This document shows positions 12,395-25,541 of a stretch of DNA of 64,000 nucleotides, piece after piece. The DNA is taken from NCBI RefSeq assembly GCF_022201045.2, contig NC_068558.1, positions 42,055,501 through 42,119,500 of the forward strand, written 5' to 3'. The notes under the pieces were generated by a model. It was given only the letters and a program-made list of their open reading frames with translations. It had not been told where the DNA came from and made no database searches. Source of the DNA: Citrus sinensis (taxonomy: Eukaryota; Streptophyta; Magnoliopsida; Sapindales; Rutaceae). The translations under genes were made by a program, and so were the position numbers. Position 1 is the first letter of the stretch. Each line of letters starts with the position of its first letter.

Positions 12395-15300
12395 AATTAG
12401 TAATCTTCAATTGCTTCTTGAATTTTTCAAACTTCTCAATGATGATTGCTTTGGTCAGAAAATCTGCTGGCTGCTCATTAGTGCTGATAAACTCCATATT
12501 AACTTCTCCTTTGCTTACTAAGTCACGGATGTAGTGATAACGCAGCTCAATGTGCTTAGATTTAGCATGAAATACAGGGTTCTTTGTTAGAGCAATGGCT
12601 GACATGTTGTCACAATAAATTGTTGTTGCAGCATCTTGATTGAACTGCAAATCCTTGAGAATTCTTCTAAGCCAAACGGCTTCACAAGCTGATTCAGTTG
12701 CTACAATGTACTCTGCCTCGGCTGAGGATAAAGCTACTGACTTCTGCTTCCTTGAGCTCCATGAAATCACATTTGTACCAAGACAAAATAAATAACCTGA
12801 TGTGCTTTTTCTGTCATCAAAGGAACCAGCCCAGTCACTGTCAGTAAAACCAACAAGCTTGCAATTGTCTTCTTTTTCATACATGATCCCCTTCTTTTTT
12901 GTTCCTTGAAGATACCTTAAGATTCTCTTTGCTGCAATATAATGGGACTTCCTTGGATCATTCATAAATCTAGAAAGAACACTAACTGAGTGCAAAATGT
13001 CAGGTCTTGAGTTGGTTAGATAAATCAACGAACCAACCAAGCTTCTATAGATTCTTGCGTCAGCCTTTTCTTCTTTTTCATCATGTTTCAATTTTTTCAT
13101 TCAAACCCATAGGAGTAGGTGCTGGTTTGCATTTGAACATGTGGAATTTCTTCAACAAATCTTCTACGTATTTTTCTTGACAAAAGAAGATTTTTCCTCT
13201 GGCTTGCTTCACTTGAATGCCAAGAAAATACTTCTTTAAGCCCAAGTCAGTCATCTCAAATTCATTTAGCATGCTTTTTTTAAACTCTTCCACCATTTTC
13301 AGATTAGTGCCACAATAAATTAGATCATCAACATAAAGGCAAACAATAACGAAATCAGTACCTTCCTTTTTGACATAAAGAGAAGGTTCACTTGAGCTTC
13401 TGTCAAATCCATTTTTAACGAAATATCTATCAATTCTGCTATTCCACGCTCGAGGGGCTTGCTTCAAGCCATACAAGGCTTTTCGGAGTCGATAAACTTT
13501 GTTTTCTTCACCTTTCACTTCATATCCTTTAGGCTGCTCAACATAAACCTCTTCTTCAATTTCACCATTTAGAAATGCCGATTTTACATCTAGCTGAAAC
13601 ACATTTAATTCCATTTGGGCTGCCAATGCAAGAACAGTTCGAATAGTCTCCATTCGAGCTACGAGAGCAAACGTTTATGTAAAATCAACTCCAGGCAGCT
13701 GAGAGTATCCTTTGGCAACGAGCCGCGCCTTATATTTTTGAACTGAACCATCTTCATTGTACTTGATTTTGAAGATCCATTTCAGCCCAATTGTTTCTTT
13801 TCCATTTGGCAAATTAACCATCTCCCAAGTTTTATTTTTCACAATGGTGGCCATTTCCTCGTTCATTGCTTTTATCCAATCTTCATTTCTTGAGGCCTCC
13901 TCAAAGTCTTGAGGCTCACAAGAAAATAAAGCAAGTTCACATGACTCATAAATTTCTCTCATTGACTTTATCTTCCTTGGAGGGCTTTCATCATCCGAAG
14001 AACTTTCTGCTGCTGAATTTGGAGAATTTGGTTCCAAATTATTTTGCTGTGAAGAATTTAGTGGAGATACAGGAGCTTCAAAAAAGCTAGATGCTTGAGA
14101 TTGATCTTTTTCCTACTGCCAAGCTGATGCCTCATCAAATACAACATCTCTTGAGATAACAAGCTTATTTGTTGTAGGATTCAACAACCGATACCCTTTA
14201 GACTCATCACTATAGCCAATAAACAAATATTTTTCACCTTTTTCATCAAACTTCTCCCTGTTTTGAGCTGGAATAAGAGCATAAGCAATACTCCCAAAAA
14301 TCTTCAAGTGATCAACAGTTGGCTTTCGGTTGTGCCAAGCTTTAAATGGAGTTTTGTCTCTAACAGCTTTTGTAGGAGACCTGTTGAGGATGTACACAGC
14401 TGTATGACATGCTTCTGCCCATAAATTGTTAGGAATGCCTTTGCCTTTTAACATGCTTCTTGCCATCTCTACAATGGTACGGTTCTTCCGTTCTGCGACT
14501 CCGTTTTGTTGTGGACTTCGGCTGACAGTAAGTTGTCTTTGAATTCCATTATCCCTGCAATAATTCATGAATGGAGTGTAGATAAATTCACCACCATGAT
14601 CAGTTCTCAAGGTCTTCATTTTGCATCCACTTTGCCTTTCTGCAAGAGCTTTAAACTGAAGAAAAGTTGAGAAAGCTTCTGATTTTTCATTCAAAAAATA
14701 AATCCACATCATCCTTGTATAGTCATCAACAAAAAGAATGAAATATCTCCTGTTATTGAGAGAGAGAGTCCTTGTAGGACCACAAATATCAGCATGCACC
14801 AATTCCAACGGAGCTTTGGCTCTCCATGAATTTTTAGGAAATGGAAGTCTATGCATTTTTCCATATATACAGCCCTCGCAAACTTTTTCATATCTTCCAA
14901 CATCAGGTAAGCCAATCACCATGTTCTTTTGCTTGAGCAAATTCAGCCCTTTATAGTTTAAATGGCCATATCTGAGATGCCATAAATTTGACAAATCTGA
15001 ATTTTCAGTTTTGAGAGCAACATTCTCATCAAGTGGCATAACAAGAGGAAAAACTTTGTTCTTTGACATTTCAACAACGGCCACTGTGTGATTATTAGTT
15101 TTATCAATAATTTTGCATTTCTCATCATCAAAATAAATTGAAAAACCCTTTTGAATTAGCTGCCCCACACTCAAGAGGTTTTGAGTTAAATTTGGAACAT
15201 AAAGAACGTCAGAAATAAGCTTTTTATTACCTCCCTTTGTATGGACAGCAATAGTGCCTTTTCCCACAGCTTTCTGCATCTTTCCATCTCCAAGCTTCAC

Positions 15301-16425
15301 TTGCGAATTAAAACTTTGGTCAAGGCTGATGAAAATGTCACGTTCTCCAGTCATGTGGTTGCTGCAGCCGCTATCCAAGTACCACAAATTATATGATTCA
15401 CGTTCAGCACCTTTACTTGAATAAAACAAGTAATCTCCATCACCTTCTTTTGTAAAATTTGCCTCATTTTTTCCTTTCTTATTTTGATACCAGCAATCCC
15501 TTTCAGAATGGTTAGGAATGCGACACCTTGTGCATTTATAACGACAATCTTTTGATTCATGATTAGACCGATTACAAATGATGCACTGAGAATCTGAATT
15601 TTGCTGTGAATTCCCTCTGTCATTTTTCCACTTGTTGCGGTTGTCGTTCTGTTCTCTTTTCCCTTTGCCACGCTGTCCGTTTCTTTGAGACGAGCCTCCA
15701 TTCTTCTGGTCTTTCTTGCTGCTTTTATTCTGATCTGAATTATTAATCTTTGACTGAAAAGCTTGCTCTGTAGGCTGACTTGAAGGTCGATTGATTCTTT
15801 GCTCATGAGACCGTAATGATCCTGACAAATCTGAAAAAGTCATCTTGGACAAATCCCTTGATTCTTCAATGGCTGCTGCTACATGATCAAACTTTGGAGG
15901 AAGACATCTCAGCACCTTTTCATTCACCTTCTTGTCTTCAATGGAGTCCCCGCAACCTTTAATCTGGTTCACAATCTCAGTAACTCTACTGCAAAAATCC
16001 TGAACTCCATCACTGTCTTTCATTGATAAATTATCGAACTCTTTCCACAAAGTCTGTAACTTGATGGTGACTGCCTTTTCGGAACCTTGAAATTCTTGTT
16101 TTAAGATTTCCCAAGCATTTTTGGCCTTTTTGACACCAAATATTCTGGGGAAAATTGACTTACTAACACCTTGTTGGATATATCGAAATGCCGTGGCATT
16201 TCTCTGTATGTTTTCTTTGTACTGTTGTTGATGTGCTGGAGTCCAATCTGAAGAACTTGCAGATTCTGGTGGTTCAGCATATCCATCTTCAACAACATCC
16301 CATAAATTTTGAGAGAGGAAAAAGGTTTCCATTTGATTACTCCAATATTCATAATGTACCCCTTCAAATATTGGAACTTGACTGGGAGCATATGAAAATA
16401 ATGTGGGTAGGGTATTTGATGTCAT
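12393..16425 (-). pseudogene. Copia gag-pol polyprotein, three disabling lesions
   Basis: Starts at the ATG at 16,425, 21 bp past the primer-binding site. Gag has a UBN2-type domain (about 1-230) and two zinc knuckles of the form CX2CX4HX4C at residues 281-294 and 298-311. Protease carries DSG at 351-353. The pre-integrase HHCC region (YGH.....C..C) and integrase core (HADICGP, FVDDYTR, RTDHGGEF, AERKNRT) follow. Reverse transcriptase has the YVDD box, and RNase H has SAEAEY and SKHIELRYHYIRD. Three breaks interrupt the frame: an in-frame TAG at 14,113-14,115 after integrase, an in-frame TAA at 13,675-13,677 at the start of reverse transcriptase, and a one-base shift in a T6 run at 13,092-13,097 between reverse transcriptase and RNase H. 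Sequence on both sides of each break still aligns with the family. Confidence 0.95.
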
Positions 16426-16445
16426 TTTGAGGGTGTTTTAGAAAA

Positions 16446-16457
16446 GCTCTGATACCA
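16446..16457 (-). other. Primer-binding site (tRNA-iMet)
   Basis: TGGTATCAGAGC on the minus strand, 4 nt inside the 5' LTR. This is the standard Copia site complementary to the 3' end of initiator methionine tRNA. Confidence 0.93.
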
Positions 16458-16461
16458 AATT

Positions 16462-16759
16462 TGTTGGGTACAAGCGGAAGTGCAGAAAAATTTTTATTTA
16501 AGAACAGAGTATTTTGCTGGAAATTTCTGAAACTTTATTGTTTAATTCATTTTTTCGTTTTTCTCTTGCTTTTCATACAACCAGAGTTCTATATTTATAT
16601 GCATTATAGACAACTCTAGAGATTACATTAATCATGCTTTACATTTCCAAAGCCACATTGCAAACATCAATTCTACCCTTTACTTCACGTTGAAAAACAA
16701 ACCAAATAACCCTTCAAACTTCTTGCTTAATTTACTAGATTACTAATTATATCTCAACA
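16462..16759 (-). repeat. 5' LTR of the Copia element
   Basis: 298 bp, three transitions from the other LTR. Followed by the GGATA target duplicate. Confidence 0.97.
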
Positions 16760-16764
16760 GGATA

Positions 16765-17626
16765 CACAGGTCCCTGAGTTTATAGCACATCGGAATTAGT
16801 TCTAATGTGATTGTGAGCTACTTTCTAGGCTGTTTGGGACTGTGAAAAGCAAAGGCCGAAACGTGGCTTGATTCTTAAATCTTAATCCTACAATAATTTA
16901 AAACGATTCTCAGGAGCTTATAATTGCCACATATCTTATGATTATCTATTTTCAGAGCTGAACGATGCTACATATATAGAACCCACGGGTTGTTCTTAAT
17001 CTGGAAATTTCATTTTACCAGTTTCTGTATTCCTTTGTCTTTTCTTATTGTTTCTGTCAAGGATACGACTTTGTTGTTGCATGTTTCTCAATTAACCTAG
17101 CTAATATGACCGAGTTTAGTATTAAATGTTACCACGTATTGATTTTTGATCCGGTGTTTCGTTGCCGCTGTGACTTGCTCAACGTTTAACCCCAGTGAGA
17201 GTGAATGAGATTGTGAAGTTGGATTTGAACTTCTCGTCTCACTGAAAAGAACATATATATATGTTTGGCTTCTTTAAATGATTTGTTTATTTTTTAGCTT
17301 TTACATTTTATTTGTGGATGAAAGGACTCTTACGGAGTTTGAAAGTGGTAGCTTAAAGCTTTGATTAGGAACTAACTTATCTGCACACTCTTATCTCTTT
17401 GCAACTTTAGTAAAGGGCATGCAACGACAAATACCTAATTACTTAGGTAGCTATCTCTGTCTGGATTACTCACATGCCCATTTGTTAAAAGATTTAGGCA
17501 GAAAAACCTCCGAAGGCTTATGGGTTGAACTATTTTATGAAAATTTGGCTGGTTAAAAATCCACTTGCAGGTAACAATTTTGGGCTTACTAAAGTTAAAT
17601 TCAGAGATGGCAAAAAGAAGCATGGA
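16765..17626. other. Spacer between retrotransposon and tRNA
   Basis: No gene seen. The sequence is mixed AT-rich with no repeat that I can define. Confidence 0.5.
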
Positions 17627-17700
17627 GGTGTCGTGGTGTAGTTGGTTATCACGTCAGTCTAACACACTGAAGGTCTCCGGTTCGAGTCCGGGCGACGCCA
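17627..17700 (+). tRNA. tRNA-Val (anticodon AAC)
   Basis: 74 nt folding as a standard cloverleaf. The acceptor stem is GGTGTCG/CGACGCC (one T-G pair), the D arm closes with GTG/CAC, the anticodon stem is TCAGT/ACTGA with loop CTAACAC giving anticodon AAC, and the T arm has TTCGAGT. The B-box GGTTCGAGTCC matches the Pol III consensus, and the discriminator base is A. There is no intron and CCA is not encoded, as expected for a nuclear gene. Confidence 0.96.
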
Positions 17701-17709
17701 GTGAAATCA

Positions 17710-17716
17710 TTTTTTT
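17710..17716 (+). terminator. RNA polymerase III terminator
   Basis: A run of seven T starts 9 nt after the tRNA 3' end, the expected Pol III stop. Confidence 0.85.
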
Positions 17717-18784
17717 GGACTCTTTGGCTTCTGGCTCCCAGTTCCCTCCACAGCACTAATTAAACCATTTAGAATAGCTCAACAGCATATTCTTCAGCTC
17801 ATTGGCCAAATGTTTGTTAGTTTTTAAAGCTCATTTCAACTGGATTCAAGTATTCAATTATGCTTACAGTAAAGATTTAGCTGTAATTTTGCATGAGGGC
17901 TTTGTTTGTGGCATGTGCAAGGCATCACAGAGAGATTTATAAACGTAAGTTTGGTCAAACAAAAAGACAATAATATTAAATGGATATTGTGATGTGCAGC
18001 CCCATTCTTGGAATCAGCTATCCTCTAAAAAACACCAAACCAAAGGCAGTGCGCGTGGCGGAGCTGAGGTGCATTATTTAGAGAGACTAATCGTGAGTTA
18101 TTAAGAGTATGCGAAGTTTCAATCTTTTATATGTCAACTGGGAATAATGATCATCATATTTAAAATCAAAGTACTAGTTTTCTGAAATGAGAAAGAAGAA
18201 TATAGCATTCTTCCTCAACTACAACTCCATTGATCAATAGTTGCCACAAAGCTGACAGCTTAGAAAGAGATTTGATTCTTTGAATAATTGTCAAATTAAT
18301 ATATGAAACTCTTGTGATAGGAGAAACAAGAGAATCCTAACTAGTTTCTTTAGATTACAAGATTAATTACTTGAGCTCTTTTCAAGTTCATTTATTTATT
18401 TTATTTGGGTTAAATTAATGCAGTAGAAATCATCATAAAAACTAGAGAGAGAGGGAGAGGGAGTATTTGATTGAAAAAAGATTAAATTTCTTTATATCAC
18501 ATATAAGTTACAATTCTACGCTGTAAATACAAAGACTACATGAAACTTGGTAAGAATTAAATTCAAACAAAAAGAAAGAACAAGAAAAAGCCTCATCATC
18601 CTCAGTTTACAAAATGCCCAAACATTTCAAAACTTGGGCCTTTGGAGAGGGCTCCGTCTGTGTGCTGTCTGTTTCTTTATTTTCCTGTGTATGACAGTCT
18701 ATATATTTTTTTTTTATTTTTTTACAACTAACATAACAAAAATCGATCCTAGCTGTTCAGTACAAAGGCTTCTGAATCGATGAT
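17717..18784. other. Spacer between tRNA-Val and YUCCA
   Basis: The part next to 18,785 is the 3' untranslated side of the minus-strand YUCCA gene. A GA-rich tract (AGAGAGAGGGAGAGGGAG) lies near 18,443-18,463. No coding gene is seen. Confidence 0.5.
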
Positions 18785-20273
18785 TTAGAACTGAGAAATG
18801 CATCTTCTATGGCAAGCAGTGGTTCTCTTTTTCTGTTGCTTAGTTTCTTCTTTCCAGACCTTGCCAATATCTTGTGCAATTCTCATGGCATCTGATGATG
18901 CACCGGAGAGCCCTCTCCTTGTGAACCCAACTGCATAGAGTCCGGCGTTTCCTTTCCAGCCATGTGGAAATGGTGCCTTTGGGAATCCGTTCTCGGAGAA
19001 AAATTCACTTTCCTGCGCATCATAAAACCAAAACAAGATCAGCTTATTTGTCCACACTTGGCTAATTGATCACAGCAGAACCTTCCTAAAGAATTGGAAC
19101 TTTCTCTTACCTGAAGCCAAGAAGGAACATTGCTGCGGTACCCTGTAGCGAGAACAATTGCGTCAATATCAAGTTTCTCCCCGTTAATAAGTTCAGCTTG
19201 GCCACATGAAATCCTCTTGATTCCAGGGACCACGTTGATATGCCCGGATCTGATTTTCTTCAAAGCCCCGATATCCAGTACTGGGGTCTTTCCCATAGTG
19301 TTTTTGAGTGCCAACGGTCCCATCGATGGCCTCTTTAGCCCATAACTTTCGGTGTTTCCGAGTATGAACCATGCTAAAATCAACAAAATCTTGTCAACTA
19401 GCCATAGTGGTAGCCATTTCATCATCAATGTCGCCAATTCGAATGTCGATTTACCAAGGATTTCTCTTGGCAACACATGAACCTGTAGACCAAAACCAGA
19501 GCTTGATTAGAAGAATCCAATTTTTTACTACATTTCTTAAAATATAACTTTTTTTTTTTTAAAAAAAAAAGAAGAAGTATTATATCGATAACAATACTTA
19601 CCGAGCTACGAACAACCATTGATGGAGAGGCATTGTGGTTACTAAGATCAAGAGACAGTTCCATGCCAGAATTGCCACAGCCGACAACTAGTACTTTCTT
19701 TCCCTTGTATTTTTCGCCGGACTTGTAATCACAAGCGTGAATAACTTCACCCCCAAAGTCCGCCAATCCTTCAATGTCTGGCATAACACGCTCAGCATTT
19801 TCGCCAGTAGCTACTACGAGCCACCGGCAAATGTATTCGAACTCGGTCTTGGTCGAGCCAGCTGAGGAAGCGGTCTTGACCCTCCACAAGCCACTGGTCT
19901 CATCGTACCTAGCTGACTGAACGCACTCGTTGAATCGTGGGTTGATTTCGAATTTCTCAGCGTATGATTCAAGATATTGAATGAATTGTCTCTTTGTTGG
20001 GTACTCGGGGAAGTCTTCGGGGAATTGTAGTTTAGGCAGTTGGCAGAATTGCTTAGGTAGGTGAAGGTTAAGCCTGTCGTAGGTGCGTTTTTGCCATAAA
20101 GATGCTATGCATTCAGCTCTTTCGAGCATAACAAAGGGCACTCCTTGGTCTCTCAGGCAAGCAGCTGTGGCTAGACCAGATGGTCCGGCCCCGACGATGA
20201 CTGGACCGTTTACCCAAATGCATCTACGAGACAAGAAATCTTCATGATTAACAAGACGAAACAAATTCTCCAT
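18785..20273 (-). CDS. YUC8: YUCCA flavin monooxygenase, YUC5/8/9-type
   Basis: Three minus-strand exons, 20273-19602, 19482-19111 and 19012-18785, give a 423-residue protein, normal for the family. YUCCA enzymes convert indole-3-pyruvate to indole-3-acetic acid with NADPH and O2, the rate-limiting auxin step. The FAD motif GAGPSG is at 28-33, the FMO signature FxGxxxHxxxY at 173-183, the NADPH motif GCGNSG at 198-203 and ATGYR at 336-340. Every intron is phase 0. The C-terminus ends RRCISQF, which resembles YUC8 and YUC9; the exact orthologue is an inference from recall, not a tree. No signal peptide is evident, so it is probably cytosolic. Read-through of intron 1 gives a short divergent tail, so splicing is required. 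Confidence 0.95.
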
Positions 20274-20411
20274 TTTGAAAAAGGATTCTATTTTGGGATT
20301 GTTCAGGAGAAAGTATGAAATAAAGTTGAATAGAGAGCTAATGAGAGAATTGAGTTTGTTAATTGCTTTGGTTGTCGTTGTTGTGTTTGGTTTGGAGGGA
20401 GAGTGGGATGC

Positions 20412-20419
20412 TTATATAG
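20412..20419 (-). promoter_or_regulatory. TATA box of the YUCCA gene
   Basis: CTATATAA on the minus strand, about 140 bp upstream of the YUCCA ATG. This predicts a start site near 20,385 and a leader of about 110 nt. Confidence 0.65.
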
Positions 20420-21841
20420 AGGGAGTTGGCTAAGGGATGTGCTGATGTGCATGTGACTGTGGTGCTCTTTACATTGAATCTTCATCAAGTAATTATGCAA
20501 AAACCTTGCAGTTCGATTATTCAGAATACGTGGAAGGCTAATATAGGTGGTGGTGTTGCTTTCGGTTATGCAATTAAATAGACAACAATGTGACACGTGT
20601 CCTCATGATTAAGAATGTAAAGTGGGTTTTCAGCTTTTTATTAAGTTAATTTGATTATTGTGGTGATTAATTAATTTAAAATTTAGGGTTTGGGTTTGTA
20701 CTTTCATTGCTCTCTACTATATATATATACCTAGCTAGCATATCAAGTACAAAACTTTGTCCATGAAGATTTTTGAGTTGGAAAAGTTATATATATGGCG
20801 TGTCCCACCCACCCACTCGGTGCTTTCGAGTAAAAATTCATGGGAAGAAGAGCGCAGCATGTGCATGAAACCTTGAATTCCATAGCGTCTCTCCTTTTCA
20901 TGAAAAGATTTTGAGAGTTATGCGTTTGGGGTTTCTTAGTTATATGTTTTCTTTTCTTTTTTTTTTTTTTTAAATTTAAATTCTGCTTTGGAATGAGTAG
21001 TATCATCATTCCAACTTCACCTCTTACTCTCTCTCTCTGCTGAAATGCTCATTCCTCCAGCTCCATTTTAATAAACAATAAAAGCTTCCAAATGCAACAT
21101 AACAAAGAAGAGACGCTTAGTCATACCCATATCCCATGCATGATATGATACGATATGATAGGGATATGTGATTTTGTTATTCTTAGCCACCACCATTACC
21201 ATGCACCAGCCTTGCATTGCTCCACATCCAGCTAGCTTATGATAGATTTAGCTATTGTGAAAGCTTTCTACTTTTGGAGTTTTTTTTTTTTTTTAATTTT
21301 TAATATTTTTTAATTTTAATCTTCTTTTATTTATAGCAAGATCCTTGCTCTTTCGTTAAAGCTTTTTACACGGTCGGCGGTATTTGCTAAGAAGCTAGCG
21401 CGTTTTTGGCATATAATATTATAAGCTTAATTACTAAACTATGCAAAAGCTTGTAAAATCTATAATTAGTCTGGTCACGCGTAATGAAAAGTTCGAGAAA
21501 GGCGAAATCATTAGGATATCACTGGCTTATTAATTCTTTCATCGTTCATATACTTGCAACTAGCGTATTCACGAGTATATATATTTTAGGGTTTTATAGT
21601 TTATATATATGCAACTAGCGTTAGCGGTGCTGCAAGATAAGAGATATAAAGAGGAATGTTATTTATAATATGGGCTCTACTTTGTGCTTGCTAATTCATC
21701 ACCTTGTTAGTGACAAAAATGTGCTAGGTTTCGAGAGGGATCAAGTGGAGAGCACGCATGATCAATGCCATAGCTAGGTCGATGCTTGTGGACTTTAATG
21801 GCTAGCCAGTTTTTTTATGGTACAAAGTTTGTCTATTGTGG

Positions 21842-22135
21842 TTTGGTTATGTGTCATTTTAGTTTACGTGAAATTTAGTAGTTAAAAGAATACATTTCTT
21901 GAATTTGTCAAAGCTTCTATCAATTAATCGATCATTTTCGAGAGAGCTTTGTTGAAAATGATTTATTTGGCAATGGTTATACACGTGAACTTTTAATTAT
22001 TTCATCAACTAACACCCATATCTCAATTTGTCAAACTTGTATTATGAGTTGGATATTAGTCATTTTAGTCTACGTAAAATTTAGTAGTTAAATGAAGACA
22101 TTTCTCGTCATTTTGTCAAAGCTTCTAACAACAAT
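21842..22135. repeat. Diverged direct repeat, about 75 bp, two copies
   Basis: About 21,850-21,922 and 22,055-22,130 share CATTTTAGT.TACGT.AAATTTAGTAGTTAAA followed by ACATTTCT and TTGTCAAAGCTTCTA. The copies are about 205 bp apart in the same orientation. Confidence 0.8.
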
Positions 22136-22292
22136 GTTGACATTATCCATTATTTTGCCGACTTCAGTTGTGGGTATTACTGTTATCATGGTTTTTTCTT
22201 TAAATTTTGTGGAGCAAAAAACATTAATCTTGAGTTTTGAAAATAAGAAAGTGTATATACACACACATACATGACAAACACTCGTTTGATGC

Positions 22293-22890
22293 TTATATTT
22301 TGATTTAAGTATATGTTTAGTCTTTATATTTTAAAAAATACTTTAAAACATCCTTACAATTAAATATGTTACATTCTTACCCTTACTTTTTCTCAGTTTT
22401 TCTAATAATATCCTTGCAAAAATATTCTTAACATTAACTAATTTATCTTTAAAAAGGTTAAATTTAGTAAATTAACAAATAATGTTAATGTGGAAGAACT
22501 AATATCTTTTATACTCGTTCAATAATCTTGCTAAAAAATATTTATAAATTAATTAATATTAGTTAAATTAAAGCAATGTTTAATGTCCTTACAACAATCT
22601 TACTAATTATTATTTTATAAAAAAATTAATTAACTAAATTAATCCTAAAAATAAAATAATAACATAAAAGTTCGGGTAAAATTTTATGTTATTTTTAAGG
22701 CTATTTTAATAAGTTATCATTTTTTTTCTTTTTCATTACTTAAAATCCCCAAGAATATTATTGTAAGGGTATTATTATAAAAGAAAAAAGAAAGTAAGAG
22801 CAGGAGGATAACATATTTAATGGTAGGTGTGTCTTGAGATATTTTTTTAAATATAGAGATTAAACAATACTTAAATTAAAATACATGGAC
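22293..22890. mobile_element. Long-inverted-repeat (fold-back) element, copy 1
   Basis: The left arm, about 22,293-22,376, matches the reverse complement of 22,803-22,888 over about 85 bp, including GATTTAAGTAT, TTTAAAAAA and TTAAATATGTTA. The interior is AT-rich and non-coding. It resembles a second element at 26,670-27,291. Confidence 0.65.
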
Positions 22891-25541
22891 TAAACTAGCA
22901 TTTACCTTATATATATATATGGTAGCAATTTTTTTTTCAATTTTTTCCATAAGTTTCATTAATGCATGATACTCAACATTGATGTGTAATAAACTAAATG
23001 TTAACCATGACATAGTCGTTGTATTGCACTATTTCTACTAGATTCTTGTCATTTATTTTTGAATTTTTTGAGGATTCATTGAGTTCCACATACATAAAAT
23101 ATTGAAGATTTTGTTAATGAAATAACCTAAAACCTACACACACACACGCACATGTTTAATTTGTATGATAATATTTTCATTTAGTTTACAATATAGTTTC
23201 TTATATGTGTAAAAGATAATCAGTTGGGCTTAACACTCTAAATTTACAAATTTTCATTTATTGATTTGTTACCATATATATAGTTCAACCAATTATGTAA
23301 ATAAATATATGCTTGACAAGAACCTAATAAATAAAGATAAATACACCAATAGCTAGCACTTAATTTTTTTCCCCCCACCCCAAGTACATGCTTACTCTTC
23401 ACCTAGTTTATTTAGGATGCATCTTCTATCTCTTATTATTATATCCCCTTTTCTTTCCTATCGTTATTAGTTTTTACTATAGAGTTGCTACTGAGAATGT
23501 AGACCAGATTGCACCACCTGTGCCTTCAACAAGGGCGCATGTTTGAATTTCAACATCAACATAGTTGGTGATCGGGCTTTATTATCTTCTACTGTGATTG
23601 GATATAGATAGACATTTCCATCATATAATGTAGGCTGAATAAATACATTCTCTTGAATGTTATTGGAGGTAAGTATGACATAGTGGGACAGTTAATCCAA
23701 GTTAGTATCACAAGAAATTTGATTAAAAAAAAAGAAAAATTCAACTGCAGAGTTTGGTAGAGTCTCCTTATATGTTTTTGGTCAGCGAGAGAAAAAGGAA
23801 TATAAATCCTTTACTAGTTGCAATAGATATTTGGGGGTTTGGTCTGAATTCAATTACTATAGTGTTAAATGAAAAAGGGCCCCAAAAGATTTCAACAACT
23901 ATAGTCTTCATTAAACCTTTTTACCTCTTTCTCTCTCTCAATTTTCTTATACTTATTTAATTGAATTATATGGCATTACTGATTACTCTCAGTGCACCCT
24001 TGCTACCCTCACTTTTGGTTAGCTTTAAAAAAGTCCACTCAGCAGCCACACTCGATCATTAAAACAACAGAAAAGTAAACCGTTTCTCATCTCTCTTAAA
24101 TCAACGGCTCCAAAGCACCCAATAGTAGGATTTCTCCATCTCACAATTTGATCGGCCCGTAGAATATGATTAATTAATAATATATTCATAAGCAAATGCT
24201 AAGTGATAACTATGAATCCATTGCTTTTTTTTAACTATAAATATGAGATTTATTAGTCCCCTCATATAGAAACATATAAATTACAAAGGCCTAAAGAACA
24301 AAGACGGTCACATGGCACGATGAGAACTCTAGAGGAATAAAAGACAAAGCTAGAAAAGAACGAAGAAAATCTTAACAAATCTATATATGGGTATATACAC
24401 TAAAAATTTAATTTATTTTTATTTTATTTTAGGGTCAGCAAAAGAACCTTAGAAAGATATAGAAGATGTTCAAAATTCAAAAACCATCATCTTGTTTTAT
24501 CTCATGTGACTCGCTTACTCTCTCACTATTCACTAACATATATAATAAGCAACAAAACAGCAATTCTAGTTAATTTAGTAGGAATATTTCCTTCCATGTG
24601 GTTGGATTTTGTTGACATCATTCTGAAAACATAAAATCTTAGTTAAAATGATTGGCACCAAAATCTATATCATTATTTCTTGTTTGTTATTTTTGGTCAA
24701 TCTGAGAATATTATTATGGTAACCACAAAAACATATGGTCAATATAAATCATGTTTTTGCATTAATTGCTAATTAAATTTTGATTCCATATATTTTAGTA
24801 GCTACCTAGCTTTGTCACTTACCTAAAACCGTCACAAGCTGATTCTTTGTCTTTGGCTTCACAACTTTAAGGGAACATTTGTTACTCATTCTGAGATGGC
24901 AGCTTGTATTTACATGATCTATTTGAAGCATATTATCTTATTTATTTGATTTTTGTAAGATTGTGTAAATAAGATGGAGGGCATTTAGAAGCCGTCCAAC
25001 ATAAAGCTGAATGTATTTGCTACGAACAATGAACTGGTGGGTTTATTTTTATTAGTTGTTGTGATTTTAGGAAGGAGATTTGAGGAACTTTTGAGCTGTT
25101 GGTTTGCTAGAAACTTTTTCGTTTGCTGCTCTTCTTTAGATTCCATAGCTTGGAAAATTAAGAAAACAATTGACAAAAAAGAGTTTTGTTTTATGTGTGG
25201 TTTTGGGATACTAATTAAAAGGACATATCTATAAGAAAAGACTAGAATACAATCAAAATTGGTTTTAGTTTATCTTTTTAGAGGAAAGCAGGCTGGCATG
25301 CATATACATAAAACCGGCATGCCATTAGAGGTAAATAATTTATAATGAAATTTCAAATTTCAAATTGTACAATGAATGCATCATATCATTCGAATCACAC
25401 CATTAATAAAAATTAGATCCAACTTATTCTAAGAATAATATGACTGGTGAATTTTAATATTATAAAATACATGCTAGCTATCATTTAGATGGTTGTCCAA
25501 TAATTAAAATTACAGTTTAGACAATACATAAATTCCAAAGT

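Larger units (their letters stand above)
12088..16759 (-). mobile_element. Full-length Ty1/Copia LTR retrotransposon
   Basis: A 4672-bp element on the minus strand. Two 298-bp LTRs begin TGTTGGG and end CTCAACA. A 5-bp target duplication GGATA flanks it at 12,083-12,087 and 16,760-16,764. The primer-binding site matches initiator-Met tRNA and the polypurine tract is in place. Domain order in the internal region is gag, protease, integrase, reverse transcriptase, RNase H, which defines Copia. The LTRs differ at three sites, all transitions (about 1 percent), so the insertion is recent. The coding frame is broken (see the polyprotein), so this copy could move only with proteins supplied in trans. 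Confidence 0.97.

Noticed and set aside
17565..17759. Plus-strand open frame over the tRNA-Val
   Set aside because: It overlaps a clear tRNA with Pol III signals and has no protein homology.
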